A stretch of 64,000 nucleotides of DNA, from NCBI RefSeq assembly GCF_004770045.1, contig NZ_RQFO01000004.1:620001-684000 (forward strand), read 5' to 3'. Made by a program: the position numbers and the translations under genes. Source of the stretch: Leptospira montravelensis (lineage in GTDB: Bacteria; Spirochaetota; Leptospiria; Leptospirales; Leptospiraceae). Under the pieces are notes generated by a model. It was given only the letters and a program-made list of their open reading frames with translations, searched no databases and was not told the origin of the DNA. Below, in pieces: positions 1 through 9,143 of this stretch (position 1 is the first letter of the stretch; each line of letters begins with the position of its first letter).

Positions 1-120
1 AATAAGAAATAATCTCAAAACCAGGCCTCCAATAAAACAGATCAAGTTTCTATTTTATTGGATATTTTCTTGACGAATGAGAGAGTAGCCTCACAGTAGG
101 TCAGACCATTGGGGGAATTT

Positions 121-1425
121 ATGCCACGTAATTTTAAACCAGAAACCATCGCACTTCACGGGGGACAAGAACCGGACCCTACTACAACTTCAAGGGCAGT
201 ACCTTTGTACCAAACCACATCCTATGTGTTTAAAGACACGGATCATGCTGCAAGGCTTTTTGGTCTACAAGAGTTCGGAAATATCTATACACGTTTGATG
301 AACCCAACCACTGACGTTTTAGAAAAACGCGTAGCGGCTTTGGAAGGTGGTGTTGCAGCTCTTGCGACGGCATCAGGGCAAAGTGCAGAAATGTTAGCTC
401 TTTTAAACATAGTGGAAGCAGGCCAAGAAATCGTCGCCTCTTCTTCCTTATACGGCGGAACATACAACCTTCTACATTATACATTTCCAAAACTTGGTAT
501 CAAAGTTCACTTTGTTGATCAATCAGATCCAGAAAACTTTCGCAAAGCTTCTAACGATAAAACAAGGGCCTTTTATGCAGAAACTCTAGGAAATCCTAAG
601 TTAGATACTCTCGACATTGCCGCAGTGAGTAAAGTGGCTAAAGAAGTGGGTGTTCCTCTTGTGATTGATAATACAATGCCATCTCCTTATTTAGTGAACC
701 CGCTCAAACACGGTGCTGACATTGTAGTACACTCTCTCACTAAATTTTTAGGAGGTCACGGAACTTCTATTGGTGGAATCATCATCGATGGTGGAAGTTT
801 CAATTGGGGAAATGGAAAATTTAAAAACTTTACTGAGCCAGATCCTTCTTACCACGGATTAAAATTTTGGGAAGTTTTTGGGAAGTTCGAACCCTTCGGT
901 GGAGTCAATATCGCTTTTATTTTAAAAGCAAGAGTACAAGGTCTAAGAGACCTCGGTCCTGCAATTTCTCCATTCAACGCATGGCAAATTTTGCAAGGCG
1001 TAGAAACTCTACCACTCCGTATGGAACGCCATTCTGCTAATGCTTTAAAAGTAGCAGAATTCTTATCAAAACATCCAAAGGTGGAATGGGTCAACTATCC
1101 AGGCCTTCCTTCAAACAAAAACTACGACACGGCTAAAAAATACCATGAACGTGGACTTTTCGGTGCCATTGTTGGATTTGAAATCAAAGGTGGAGTGGAA
1201 AAAGCCAAAAAATTCATAGATGGATTGGAACTTTTCAGTTTACTCGCTAACATTGGTGATGCGAAGTCTCTTGCCATTCATCCAGCTTCCACAACGCACC
1301 AACAGTTGACAGGTCCTGAACAAATATCAGCAGGGGTCACTCCAGGATTTGTTCGATTGAGTGTTGGACTTGAAAACATCGATGACATTCTGGTAGACTT
1401 GGAAGAGGCATTAAAAAATATCTGA
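121..1425 (+). CDS. metY: O-acetylhomoserine sulfhydrylase (MetY)
   Basis: 434 residues, normal length for the Cys/Met-metabolism PLP family. It should make homocysteine from O-acetylhomoserine and sulfide in the cytoplasm. The PLP lysine is Lys208 in [11 protein letters not shown], with the family motifs YTRLMNPT (about 56-63), ASGQSA (84-89) and ETLGNPKLD (154-162). The ATG at 121 is chosen because GGGGGA sits 5 bases upstream; an in-frame TTG at 109 would only add four residues. The next gene, metX, makes its substrate and follows after 8 bases, so the two are almost certainly co-transcribed. The family also contains cystathionine-forming enzymes, but the length and the metX neighbour favour direct sulfhydrylation. 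I looked in bases 1-120 for a SAM riboswitch and saw none. Confidence 0.93.
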   Translation: MPRNFKPETIALHGGQEPDPTTTSRAVPLYQTTSYVFKDTDHAARLFGLQEFGNIYTRLMNPTTDVLEKRVAALEGGVAALATASGQSAEMLALLNIVEAGQEIVASSSLYGGTYNLLHYTFPKLGIKVHFVDQSDPENFRKASNDKTRAFYAETLGNPKLDTLDIAAVSKVAKEVGVPLVIDNTMPSPYLVNPLKHGADIVVHSLTKFLGGHGTSIGGIIIDGGSFNWGNGKFKNFTEPDPSYHGLKFWEVFGKFEPFGGVNIAFILKARVQGLRDLGPAISPFNAWQILQGVETLPLRMERHSANALKVAEFLSKHPKVEWVNYPGLPSNKNYDTAKKYHERGLFGAIVGFEIKGGVEKAKKFIDGLELFSLLANIGDAKSLAIHPASTTHQQLTGPEQISAGVTPGFVRLSVGLENIDDILVDLEEALKNI

Positions 1426-1433
1426 TTAAGACT

Positions 1434-2570
1434 ATGCCTACCTCCGAAAAGAACGAGTTTTCCCACGGATCCGTAGGTGTCGTATACACTCAGAGTATTC
1501 AATTTGACTCTTTAACTTTAGAGGGGGGTGAAACCATCACTCCTCTCGAAATCGCCTATGAAACTTATGGCACACTCAACGAAAAAAAGGACAATGCGAT
1601 CCTTGTTTGTCACGCACTCTCCGGAGATGCACATGCTGCTGGATTCCATGAAGGTGACAAACGCCCAGGTTGGTGGGATTTTTATATCGGCCCAGGTAAA
1701 GCCTTTGATACCAATCGATATTTTATCATTTCTTCTAATGTAGTTGGAGGTTGTAAAGGTTCTAGCGGACCTTTGACAACTAATTCCAAAACAGGTAAAC
1801 CTTTTCAATCCACCTTTCCCTTTGTCTCCATTGGAGATATGGTTAATGCTCAGGAAAAACTGATCAGTTATTTTGGAATTCATAAATTATTTGCTGTGGC
1901 AGGCGGATCAATGGGAGGAATGCAAGCCTTACAATGGTCAGTGGCATATCCTGATCGATTAAAAAATTGCATTGTGATGGCATCATCCTCCGAACACTCC
2001 GCCCAACAAATTGCTTTTAACGAAGTGGGAAGACAAGCCATCCTTTCAGATCCAAACTGGAACCAAGGATTGTACACTCAGGAAAATAGACCTTCCAAGG
2101 GACTGGCTCTTGCACGGATGATGGGACACATCACTTATCTTAGTGATGAAATGATGAGAGAGAAATTTGGACGTAAACCACCCAAAGGAAATATCCAATC
2201 CACTGATTTTGCTGTGGGAAGTTATTTGATTTACCAAGGGGAATCCTTTGTAGACCGTTTTGATGCAAACTCTTATATTTATGTAACGAAAGCCTTAGAT
2301 CATTTTAGTCTAGGGACAGGAAAAGAACTAACCAAAGTTCTAGCGAAAGTTAGATGCCGATTCTTAGTAGTCGCCTATACATCAGACTGGCTTTATCCAC
2401 CTTATCAATCGGAAGAAATAGTTAAGTCTCTGGAAGTAAATGCAGTACCTGTCAGTTTTGTGGAACTCAACAATCCGGCAGGACATGATAGTTTTTTATT
2501 ACCAAGTGAACAACAAGATTCGATCCTCAGAGATTTTTTAAGTTCTACGGACGAAGGAGTTTTCCTTTGA
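1434..2570 (+). CDS. metX: Homoserine O-acetyltransferase (MetX)
   Basis: 378-residue alpha/beta-hydrolase-fold acyltransferase that activates homoserine with an acyl-CoA (acetyl-CoA by family precedent) as the first committed step to methionine. The nucleophile is Ser159 in the elbow GGSMGGMQ. The remaining triad residues are probably Asp318 (YTSDWLYPP) and His351 (NPAGHDSF). The [11 protein letters not shown] oxyanion segment is near 60-70 and [12 protein letters not shown] near 102-113. It starts with ATG, 8 bases after metY, and its stop overlaps the TTG start of metW in a TTGA junction, so the three genes form one tightly coupled operon. Confidence 0.94.
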   Translation: MPTSEKNEFSHGSVGVVYTQSIQFDSLTLEGGETITPLEIAYETYGTLNEKKDNAILVCHALSGDAHAAGFHEGDKRPGWWDFYIGPGKAFDTNRYFIISSNVVGGCKGSSGPLTTNSKTGKPFQSTFPFVSIGDMVNAQEKLISYFGIHKLFAVAGGSMGGMQALQWSVAYPDRLKNCIVMASSSEHSAQQIAFNEVGRQAILSDPNWNQGLYTQENRPSKGLALARMMGHITYLSDEMMREKFGRKPPKGNIQSTDFAVGSYLIYQGESFVDRFDANSYIYVTKALDHFSLGTGKELTKVLAKVRCRFLVVAYTSDWLYPPYQSEEIVKSLEVNAVPVSFVELNNPAGHDSFLLPSEQQDSILRDFLSSTDEGVFL

Positions 2571-3184
2571 ACATTCACACAAACGAAGCCCTTGGTTTGG
2601 ATTTAAAAAATAGACCAGATATTTCCTATATTGCGAATTTAATCAAACCTGGAGAAAGAGTTTTGGACTTGGGTTGTGGTTACGGCGAACTCATGTTAAT
2701 TTTAAAAAACAAGGGAGTCCGTGTCCAGGGAATCGAAAAAGATGATAAATGTATCATCCAATGTGTTAAAAAAAGTTTATATGTTCATCATGGAGATATT
2801 GATGATGGATTAAAACATCATTTGGATCATAGTTTTGATTTTGTCATATTGAACCAGACCATTCAGCAGACTTTAAACCCTGGAGAGATTATTAAAGAAT
2901 GTTTGCGTATTGGAAAACAAGTGATCATAGTTTTTCCAAATTTTTCCCATTGGCAAATTCGTGCATCCATCCTTCTCAGCGGAAAAACGCCTGTTACCGA
3001 TCTTATGCCTTTCCATTGGTATGACACACCTAACTTACATTATTTATCAGGAAAAGACTTTGAGGATTTTTGTGAGTTTGAAAGGATTAAAGTTTTACAT
3101 AGAGCTTTTTTTAATAGGACTAGGCAAATCAAACTTTTCCCTAACTTATTTGCTACTTTAGCTTTATTTGTAATAAGAGCTTAA
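2567..3184 (+). CDS. metW: MetW methyltransferase-like protein
   Basis: 205-residue class I SAM-methyltransferase-fold protein of the MetW family. Motif I is [12 protein letters not shown] (about 33-44), followed by the acidic end of strand 2 ([11 protein letters not shown]) and [13 protein letters not shown], characteristic of MetW, near 90-102. Members are nearly always encoded directly after metX, as here, and are thought to help acyltransferase activity, though the reaction is not settled. The start is TTG at 2567, overlapping the metX stop by four bases, so translation is probably coupled. No terminator is evident in the 75 bases before the convergent lipoprotein gene. Confidence 0.9.
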   Translation: MNIHTNEALGLDLKNRPDISYIANLIKPGERVLDLGCGYGELMLILKNKGVRVQGIEKDDKCIIQCVKKSLYVHHGDIDDGLKHHLDHSFDFVILNQTIQQTLNPGEIIKECLRIGKQVIIVFPNFSHWQIRASILLSGKTPVTDLMPFHWYDTPNLHYLSGKDFEDFCEFERIKVLHRAFFNRTRQIKLFPNLFATLALFVIRA

Positions 3185-3259
3185 TTGAACGTAAATCTTT
3201 CTTATCTATAATTGAATTCCAAATACAAAAATAGGAAGTAATATCACCTTTCCGTAAAC

Positions 3260-4237
3260 TTACAAATCAGAAACGCAACGAACAAAAGCATTCAAATCTT
3301 TATTCAAATAAGATTCATTGCCAGGGTCGAAATTTACGGTGATTCCTTGGACATCTCCCAAGCCAGGAAAAGTTTGTGGACCCCAATAATGGGCGGCTTG
3401 TGCATTGGGAAATAAAATAGGGTCGGCCGTAGCACCAGAATACTTGGTCGAATCGCCGACCGCAGAACATCCGTCCTCTCCTGTTATCACACCCGTGTTT
3501 GTGGCACTACAACGAATCACAGAAAACATTTCAGTATATAAAGGGAGTCTCCAGTTTTCTCTTTGGTATGCTTTTAAAGCACTGCGGCTTACACAGGACC
3601 GATACACATCCCCAACACTTACAAGTTGTGAATTGTTTCCACCATTGCAAGCATTAGGATTTGTTGTGGAATTATATCCATCTTTTGCCGTACAAAACTG
3701 CAGTGGTTCTGGGTTGCCGATGGAGCAGTCCCCTAAACCTTCACCGACAGTATTTCCCATTGGATTCCAAGAAGAACCATAGGTACAACGATCCCATAAC
3801 AAAGTTTTCCCTGAAACTACAGTTTTAGCAAACGGGCAGGAAATTTGAACATTGATTAATTTGAATCCATCCCAATCCCCTCGGTCCCAAACAATACAAT
3901 GCACGTTCGATGGTTGTGTTGGGATAGTCAGTTGTAAATATTTGGGAGAAGCATATACCAACATGGAAAAAAAACCATTACCATTCACTGTAGTATAACT
4001 TCCATCAGACGAAGAAAGAATGGTTAACGTGGTTTGGTTTAAACCTGTCACCTTTCCTTCTACTAAAAAAGTTCGCTGGTAGGCAATGATGTCATTTTCT
4101 AATAATCGATTTTCCCAATATTCTTTCGTAAATGGATCACCAGAATTTTGTTTCCAGTCGGGAAGACAGAAAAGATTTAACAGGAAAATCCCTAATACTA
4201 AGGCAACTTTGAACAGATGCAAGAAATTTCTTTCCAC
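3260..4237 (-). CDS. DUF1566 (Lcl-type) putative lipoprotein
   Basis: 325 residues. The N-terminus has a basic start, a hydrophobic stretch (VALVLGIFLLNLF) and a cysteine at 24 in LNLFC, consistent with a spirochaetal lipoprotein signal. Residues about 60-115 look like a small beta domain. The C-terminal half carries the DUF1566 signature: KTLLWDRC, a central NWRLPLYTEM and the final FVRCVSDL, with many cysteines that could pair outside the cytoplasm. Function is unknown; related domains in other bacteria are cell-surface or adhesion proteins. The start used is GTG at 4237 with no good ribosome site, so the true start is uncertain. A G-rich structured stretch lies about 110 bases upstream in the leader. 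Confidence 0.72.
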   Translation of the reverse strand: MERNFLHLFKVALVLGIFLLNLFCLPDWKQNSGDPFTKEYWENRLLENDIIAYQRTFLVEGKVTGLNQTTLTILSSSDGSYTTVNGNGFFSMLVYASPKYLQLTIPTQPSNVHCIVWDRGDWDGFKLINVQISCPFAKTVVSGKTLLWDRCTYGSSWNPMGNTVGEGLGDCSIGNPEPLQFCTAKDGYNSTTNPNACNGGNNSQLVSVGDVYRSCVSRSALKAYQRENWRLPLYTEMFSVIRCSATNTGVITGEDGCSAVGDSTKYSGATADPILFPNAQAAHYWGPQTFPGLGDVQGITVNFDPGNESYLNKDLNAFVRCVSDL

Positions 4238-4339
4238 AGAATCGATGGTATAAATGCCATGTTTGAATACAATGAAAGTTTTTTGAAGAAAGCGGAATGG
4301 GTAAAACTAAGCTTTCTTTGTGAAAGGCTACAACGGTAT

Positions 4340-4411
4340 AAGTTCCCCGCCCTGATTGAACTGGGAGGGGTTATCCACCCGCCACCCAATAACGCCTGTT
4401 TACCATGCAAC
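4340..4411 (-). other. G-rich, potentially structured non-coding stretch
   Basis: Inside the 400-base gap 4238-4638 there is a conspicuous island of G and C runs in otherwise AT-rich DNA. On the minus strand it reads GGGTGGCGGGTGG (4376-4388), a short spacer, CCCCTCCC, then GGGCGGGG (4345-4352). The C-run at 4363-4370 can pair with GGGCGGGG in a 7-of-8 stem, and four or more G-runs could alternatively form a quadruplex. It lies in the leader of the DUF1566 lipoprotein gene. Open frames cross it on both strands but run into the terminator or have no ribosome site, so I do not call a gene. Confidence 0.4.
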
Positions 4412-4475
4412 CGGCAAAAAAGAAAATTCATTTTGTTTTGGATGTTTTTTTATTCACGAAAGTTCATAGTTATAC

Positions 4476-4503
4476 AAAAGCCCGGCAATCACTCCGGGCT
4501 TTT
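4476..4503 (-). terminator. Rho-independent terminator downstream of ilvA
   Basis: Perfect 10-base inverted repeat AAAAGCCCGG / CCGGGCTTTT around an 8-base loop, with A and T runs at both ends so that it could act in either direction. It lies about 135 bases downstream of the minus-strand ilvA stop and upstream of the next minus-strand gene, and fits the end of the ilvA transcript. The rest of the gap, 4504-4638, holds nothing else I can identify. Confidence 0.75.
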
Positions 4504-4638
4504 AGCTGTACGACGATTATTCAATCAATATATGTATCGAACAGATCCTAAATTCCTTTAGGGAATTCCCACAAAAATCTAAAAAATTCCCAATGAAAAT
4601 TGCAAAAAAACAACACCTAACCAGGATTAAATAAATAA

Positions 4639-5886
4639 TTAAACCAGATATTCAAACAAATTCTCATCCTGATTGACTAAGGTGAAATTTAATTGATAAG
4701 CATCCATCCTTTGTAACAAAGATTGGAAATCATCTCTAGATTTTAGCTCAATTCCGATCAGAGCAGGACCAGATTCTTTATTATTTTTCTGAATGAATTC
4801 AAACCTAACTATATCATCATTGGGTCCAAGGATCTCGTTGACAAATTGCTTTAAAGCACCAGGTCTTTGGGCAAAACGAACAATGAAATAATGTTTTAGT
4901 CCCTCGTAAAGCAAAGACCTTTCTTTGATTTCCTGCATTCTATCTATGTCGTTGTTTCCACCGCTCAAAATACAAACTACTTTTTTTCCACGAATTTGAT
5001 CTGCATACTGGTCCAAGGCAGAAATACTAAGAGCACCTGCAGGTTCCGCAACAATAGCATCTTCGTTGTATAATTTCAAAAGGGTGGAACAAACCTTCCC
5101 TTCTTTAACAAGTAACATATCAGAAAGCACACTTTTACAGATTGGAAATGTTAGATCCCCTACTTTTTTAACTGCCGCACCATCTACAAATTTATCAATT
5201 TTTTCAAGTAAAACCGGTTTTCCTTGTTTGAGTGCTTCCGTCATTGAGGGGGCACCGAATGGTTCTATTCCAATGATTTTAGTGTTTGGAGATTTTTCTT
5301 TAAAATAACTGCCAACACCGGCGCATAATCCACCACCACCAATGGGAACGAACAAAAAATCGATTTCAGATTCTTCCTCTAAAATTTCTTTTGCAACTGT
5401 GCCTTGCCCCTCCATAATCTTTTTATGATCAAATGGCGGAATAAATACCTTATCAGTATTTTTAGAATATTCTAATGCAGAAAATTGACATTCATCAAAT
5501 GTATCGCCTACTAATTTGATTTCTATAAAATTGCCACCAAACATCCTTACTTGGTTAATTTTTTGTTTAGGAGTTACTTCTGGCATATAAATTACACCAA
5601 AAATTTGGAGCAATTTACAAGAGTGGGCAACACCTTGTGCATGGTTTCCAGCACTTGCGCAAACAACCCCCTTCTCTCTATCCGCCTGGGATAGACTTTG
5701 GATCATATTGTAAGCCCCTCTGATTTTATAGGATCGAACAACTTGTAAATCTTCCCGTTTGATAAACACCTGGGCGCCATACAATTCGGACAAACGAGAA
5801 TGAAATTGTAACGGAGTATGATGGATGATGGGTTTTAGAATCTGGTAAGCAGAGTCAATCTCTAAGGTCATCAGTTCCAATTTCAT
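4639..5886 (-). CDS. ilvA: Threonine ammonia-lyase (IlvA)
   Basis: 415-residue PLP enzyme that deaminates threonine to 2-oxobutyrate, feeding isoleucine synthesis. The PLP lysine is Lys54 in SYKIRGAYN; CASAGNHAQG (about 76-85) and the phosphate loop PIGGGGLCAG (about 181-190) are intact. Residues about 335-415 form a single ACT-like regulatory domain beginning RPGALKQF, the short architecture of Bacillus-type IlvA rather than the two-ACT E. coli form. Isoleucine feedback is therefore plausible but not visible. The gene starts with ATG at 5886, stands alone between the ankyrin lipoprotein gene upstream and a terminator downstream, and has no ilv or leu genes nearby. A serine dehydratase role cannot be excluded. 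Confidence 0.9.
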   Translation of the reverse strand: MKLELMTLEIDSAYQILKPIIHHTPLQFHSRLSELYGAQVFIKREDLQVVRSYKIRGAYNMIQSLSQADREKGVVCASAGNHAQGVAHSCKLLQIFGVIYMPEVTPKQKINQVRMFGGNFIEIKLVGDTFDECQFSALEYSKNTDKVFIPPFDHKKIMEGQGTVAKEILEEESEIDFLFVPIGGGGLCAGVGSYFKEKSPNTKIIGIEPFGAPSMTEALKQGKPVLLEKIDKFVDGAAVKKVGDLTFPICKSVLSDMLLVKEGKVCSTLLKLYNEDAIVAEPAGALSISALDQYADQIRGKKVVCILSGGNNDIDRMQEIKERSLLYEGLKHYFIVRFAQRPGALKQFVNEILGPNDDIVRFEFIQKNNKESGPALIGIELKSRDDFQSLLQRMDAYQLNFTLVNQDENLFEYLV

Positions 5887-5972
5887 AATTCATTCAAAAC
5901 AAATTTTTTGATTTTATTTGATAATTCCATAAGTTAATTTACTTTGTGATAGGTGATATTCAATACCTATGA

Positions 5973-6923
5973 CTATTGCAATATTTCCATGATATGATAT
6001 GATAACTTCAATTTTGCAACATCATATGCAGTAAGGCCATTTTTGTTTTTGATATCCTTTTTGATTCCTTTTTGCAATAAATACTCTACCATTTGTTTGT
6101 TTTTGTTTTCAGCAGCCCAATGTAAGAGAGAATCCCCTTGGTTAGTAGTTTCATTAAAATTCCATTTTTTGAGAGAATCAATGTATTTTAATAATTCCAA
6201 GTCATTAAAAAAAACAGCATATGTAAGGGCAGTAAATCCTAGTTTGTCTCTATATTGAAAATCTACTTGTTTTTCTAATAAATAATCGAAGATCTCTTTA
6301 TTCGCACGAACATTCAAGGCATGTTGAAAAAGATTCATTTCAGTTGTATCATTTTCATCATACAAAATGATTTTAGTATCTTTTTGAATGCTACCGTTTG
6401 TAAAAAGTTCCTTTAATTTATTTAAATTATTTCTTGAAATGGCTTGGAAAGCGAGTCTCGGTGCATAGGACTCCTCACGTGTTACATCATATATTTCAAT
6501 TGAAGGTTGGTCATTTTTGTAAGAATATAAAATACTATACATAAACGATCCCTTTTTATCAGCAGTTGGAATTTCTAAAGAAACTTTTGAATTTAAATGA
6601 ATCGTTGCTTTGGCAGTTGCACTCTCACCCGAAAATGATTGCGTTTTACTAGATTCACCTGTTGTTAAGTTAATACTCGCACTGATTTTACTTATGGTTC
6701 GACTAAAATAAAAAAACATCACCGCATTAGTTTTATCAATTTTTTCTATACATCCTGACAAAGTATTAGCGCCAGTCGAAACAAAAAAATCAGGCTCAAT
6801 TACGATAAACTGACTAAATTTACATTTTGGATTTGGTTTTACATTTTGAAGGATTTGAAAATTTGCAACAGACTTGCAACTAACAAACAAAATAATTAAG
6901 GGAAAAATTAAAAGACGATTCAT
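5973..6923 (-). CDS. Putative lipoprotein with C-terminal ankyrin repeats
   Basis: 316 residues. Signal peptide MNRLLIFPLIILFVSC with the lipobox cysteine at 16 suggests a lipid-anchored envelope protein. Residues about 30-160 are beta-rich with no motif I recognise. From about 165 to the end there are ankyrin-like helices, clearest at DKLGFTALTYAVFFNDLELLKYI, GDSLLHWAAENKNKQMVEYLLQKG and NGLTAYDVAKLKLSYHIMEIL. It probably binds a protein partner; no enzyme motif is visible. The 86-base gap to ilvA shows no clear promoter. A second ankyrin lipoprotein occurs at 51198-52052, but the non-ankyrin parts are not alike. Confidence 0.72.
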   Translation of the reverse strand: MNRLLIFPLIILFVSCKSVANFQILQNVKPNPKCKFSQFIVIEPDFFVSTGANTLSGCIEKIDKTNAVMFFYFSRTISKISASINLTTGESSKTQSFSGESATAKATIHLNSKVSLEIPTADKKGSFMYSILYSYKNDQPSIEIYDVTREESYAPRLAFQAISRNNLNKLKELFTNGSIQKDTKIILYDENDTTEMNLFQHALNVRANKEIFDYLLEKQVDFQYRDKLGFTALTYAVFFNDLELLKYIDSLKKWNFNETTNQGDSLLHWAAENKNKQMVEYLLQKGIKKDIKNKNGLTAYDVAKLKLSYHIMEILQ

Positions 6924-7032
6924 ATAATAAATGGCTCAAAAATTTCAACTATGTCAAACGAAAAAGGGAAGCAGTAAAAGTTGTTTGATCGGGAAGACCA
7001 AATTAAAATAAGAAAAAGTGCGAGTTAGAAAC

Positions 7033-7097
7033 AACAAAAAGAAAATCGAGAAACCAAAGACGGGGCCCCAACCACCCTGCCCGGCCTTTAGTTTCTC
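7033..7097 (-). terminator. Strong terminator of flaB
   Basis: On the minus strand, just after the flaB stop, GAGAAAC (7097-7091) and GTTTCTC (7054-7048) close a long hairpin that continues through AAAG/CTTT and CGGGC/GCCCC with a few wobbles and one mismatch, roughly 18-19 pairs. The apical loop is G-rich (AGGGTGGTTGGG). A U-rich tract (ATTTTCTTTTTG) follows. This is a textbook intrinsic terminator, unusually long, fitting a highly expressed flagellin gene. Confidence 0.85.
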
Positions 7098-7105
7098 TTA
7101 TCCTA

Positions 7106-7987
<882 letters not shown>

Positions 7988-8194
7988 TCAAAGTTTTCAC
8001 CTTGAACCCAAGAAATTGATGAATTTTCGAAATGGCCATCCTTGGCCCTTTCAAGATAAGGATCGGTCATTCCGGTAGGGAGGATAATAGGGAAAATCAA
8101 ATAAATTTTGAATAAAAATAGAACTTCCCCTTTTCGAAAAAATGTCCTAGGAATTCTATGGAATTGGATTTAAAGAAAAGGCAGGCAGAATGCA

Positions 8195-9142
8195 GTGTTA
8201 GAGACAATTTATTTAGCAAACCCCCGTGGATTTTGTGCAGGAGTGAAATATGCCATCTCCTACGTAGAGACTGCTTTCCAAGAAAATCCAGAATCTCCAC
8301 TTTATGTCCGAAAGGAAATTGTCCATAACCAAAGAGTTGTGGAAGAAATGAAGAAAAAAGGAATTCGTTTTATTGATGAACTGAGAGAAGTTCCAGATGG
8401 GGCCACTGTTGTTTTTTCCGCTCATGGAGTATCCCCAGAAGTTGTGAAAGAAGCTACTCAAAGAAAAATGAAAATTGGCGATGCCACCTGCCCTTTAGTC
8501 ACTCGAGTTCACAAAAAAGCAAGAAACCTTAGAGACACACACCAGATCATTTATATTGGTCATAGGGGTCATGATGAAGCCATTGGGACAATGGGAGAGG
8601 CTCATATGTTTTTGGTAGAATCCCCTGAAGATGTAGAAAATTTAAAAGAAAAAATCCAAAAAGACAAACCACTCACCTATTTAATGCAAACTACACTTTC
8701 TGTGGCGGATACAAAAAACATTGTCAAAAAAATAGAAGAAGTATTCCCTTATGTAGAACATCCACAAAAGGACGATATCTGTTATGCGACAACAGAAAGA
8801 CAGGAAGCTGTACAATCTATGTTAGAGTCAGTGGATGCGATGCTTGTCATTGGTGCGGAAAATTCCTCCAACTCGGTAAGGCTTTGTCAATTGGCAAAAA
8901 AAACAAGACCCGCCAGTTTCCAAATCTCTCGCAAAGAGGACGTAGATCCGAATCATATTAAAAAATCTGGAATTAAAATTCTAGGGATTACTGCCGGTGC
9001 CTCAAGTCCTCAAGTACTTGTAGATGAAATTGTTGGAGAAATATTAAAACATTTTCCAGATGCAAAGGTGTCCTTATTTCCAGAAAGTCGTGAAGATACG
9101 ATGAGTTTCAAATTACCTAAAGAGTTACTAAAACAATACTAA
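8195..9142 (+). CDS. ispH: 4-hydroxy-3-methylbut-2-enyl diphosphate reductase (IspH)
   Basis: 315-residue iron-sulfur enzyme for the last step of the MEP isoprenoid pathway, giving IPP and DMAPP. Cluster cysteines are Cys14 (NPRGFCAGV), one in GDATCPLVTRVHKKA, and one in DDICYATTERQEAV. The substrate-binding GHRGHDEAIGTMGE and the NSSNSVRL segment are present. The start is GTG at 8195 after AAAGGCAGG; the ATG at 8190 is out of frame and closes after three codons. It is divergent from flaB, and its stop is followed after one base by the ATG of a histidine kinase gene, so the two are probably co-transcribed. Confidence 0.93.
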   Translation: MLETIYLANPRGFCAGVKYAISYVETAFQENPESPLYVRKEIVHNQRVVEEMKKKGIRFIDELREVPDGATVVFSAHGVSPEVVKEATQRKMKIGDATCPLVTRVHKKARNLRDTHQIIYIGHRGHDEAIGTMGEAHMFLVESPEDVENLKEKIQKDKPLTYLMQTTLSVADTKNIVKKIEEVFPYVEHPQKDDICYATTERQEAVQSMLESVDAMLVIGAENSSNSVRLCQLAKKTRPASFQISRKEDVDPNHIKKSGIKILGITAGASSPQVLVDEIVGEILKHFPDAKVSLFPESREDTMSFKLPKELLKQY

Positions 9143-9143
9143 G

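Noticed and set aside
1..120. Possible SAM riboswitch or other methionine-responsive leader before metY
   Set aside because: Only about 120 bases are available and I could not find the conserved cores of known SAM-binding RNAs; a TTGACG at 70-75 has no convincing -10 box.
4217..4561. 114-codon plus-strand open frame in the gap before ilvA
   Set aside because: It crosses the terminator at 4476-4503, has no ribosome site, and its composition does not look coding.
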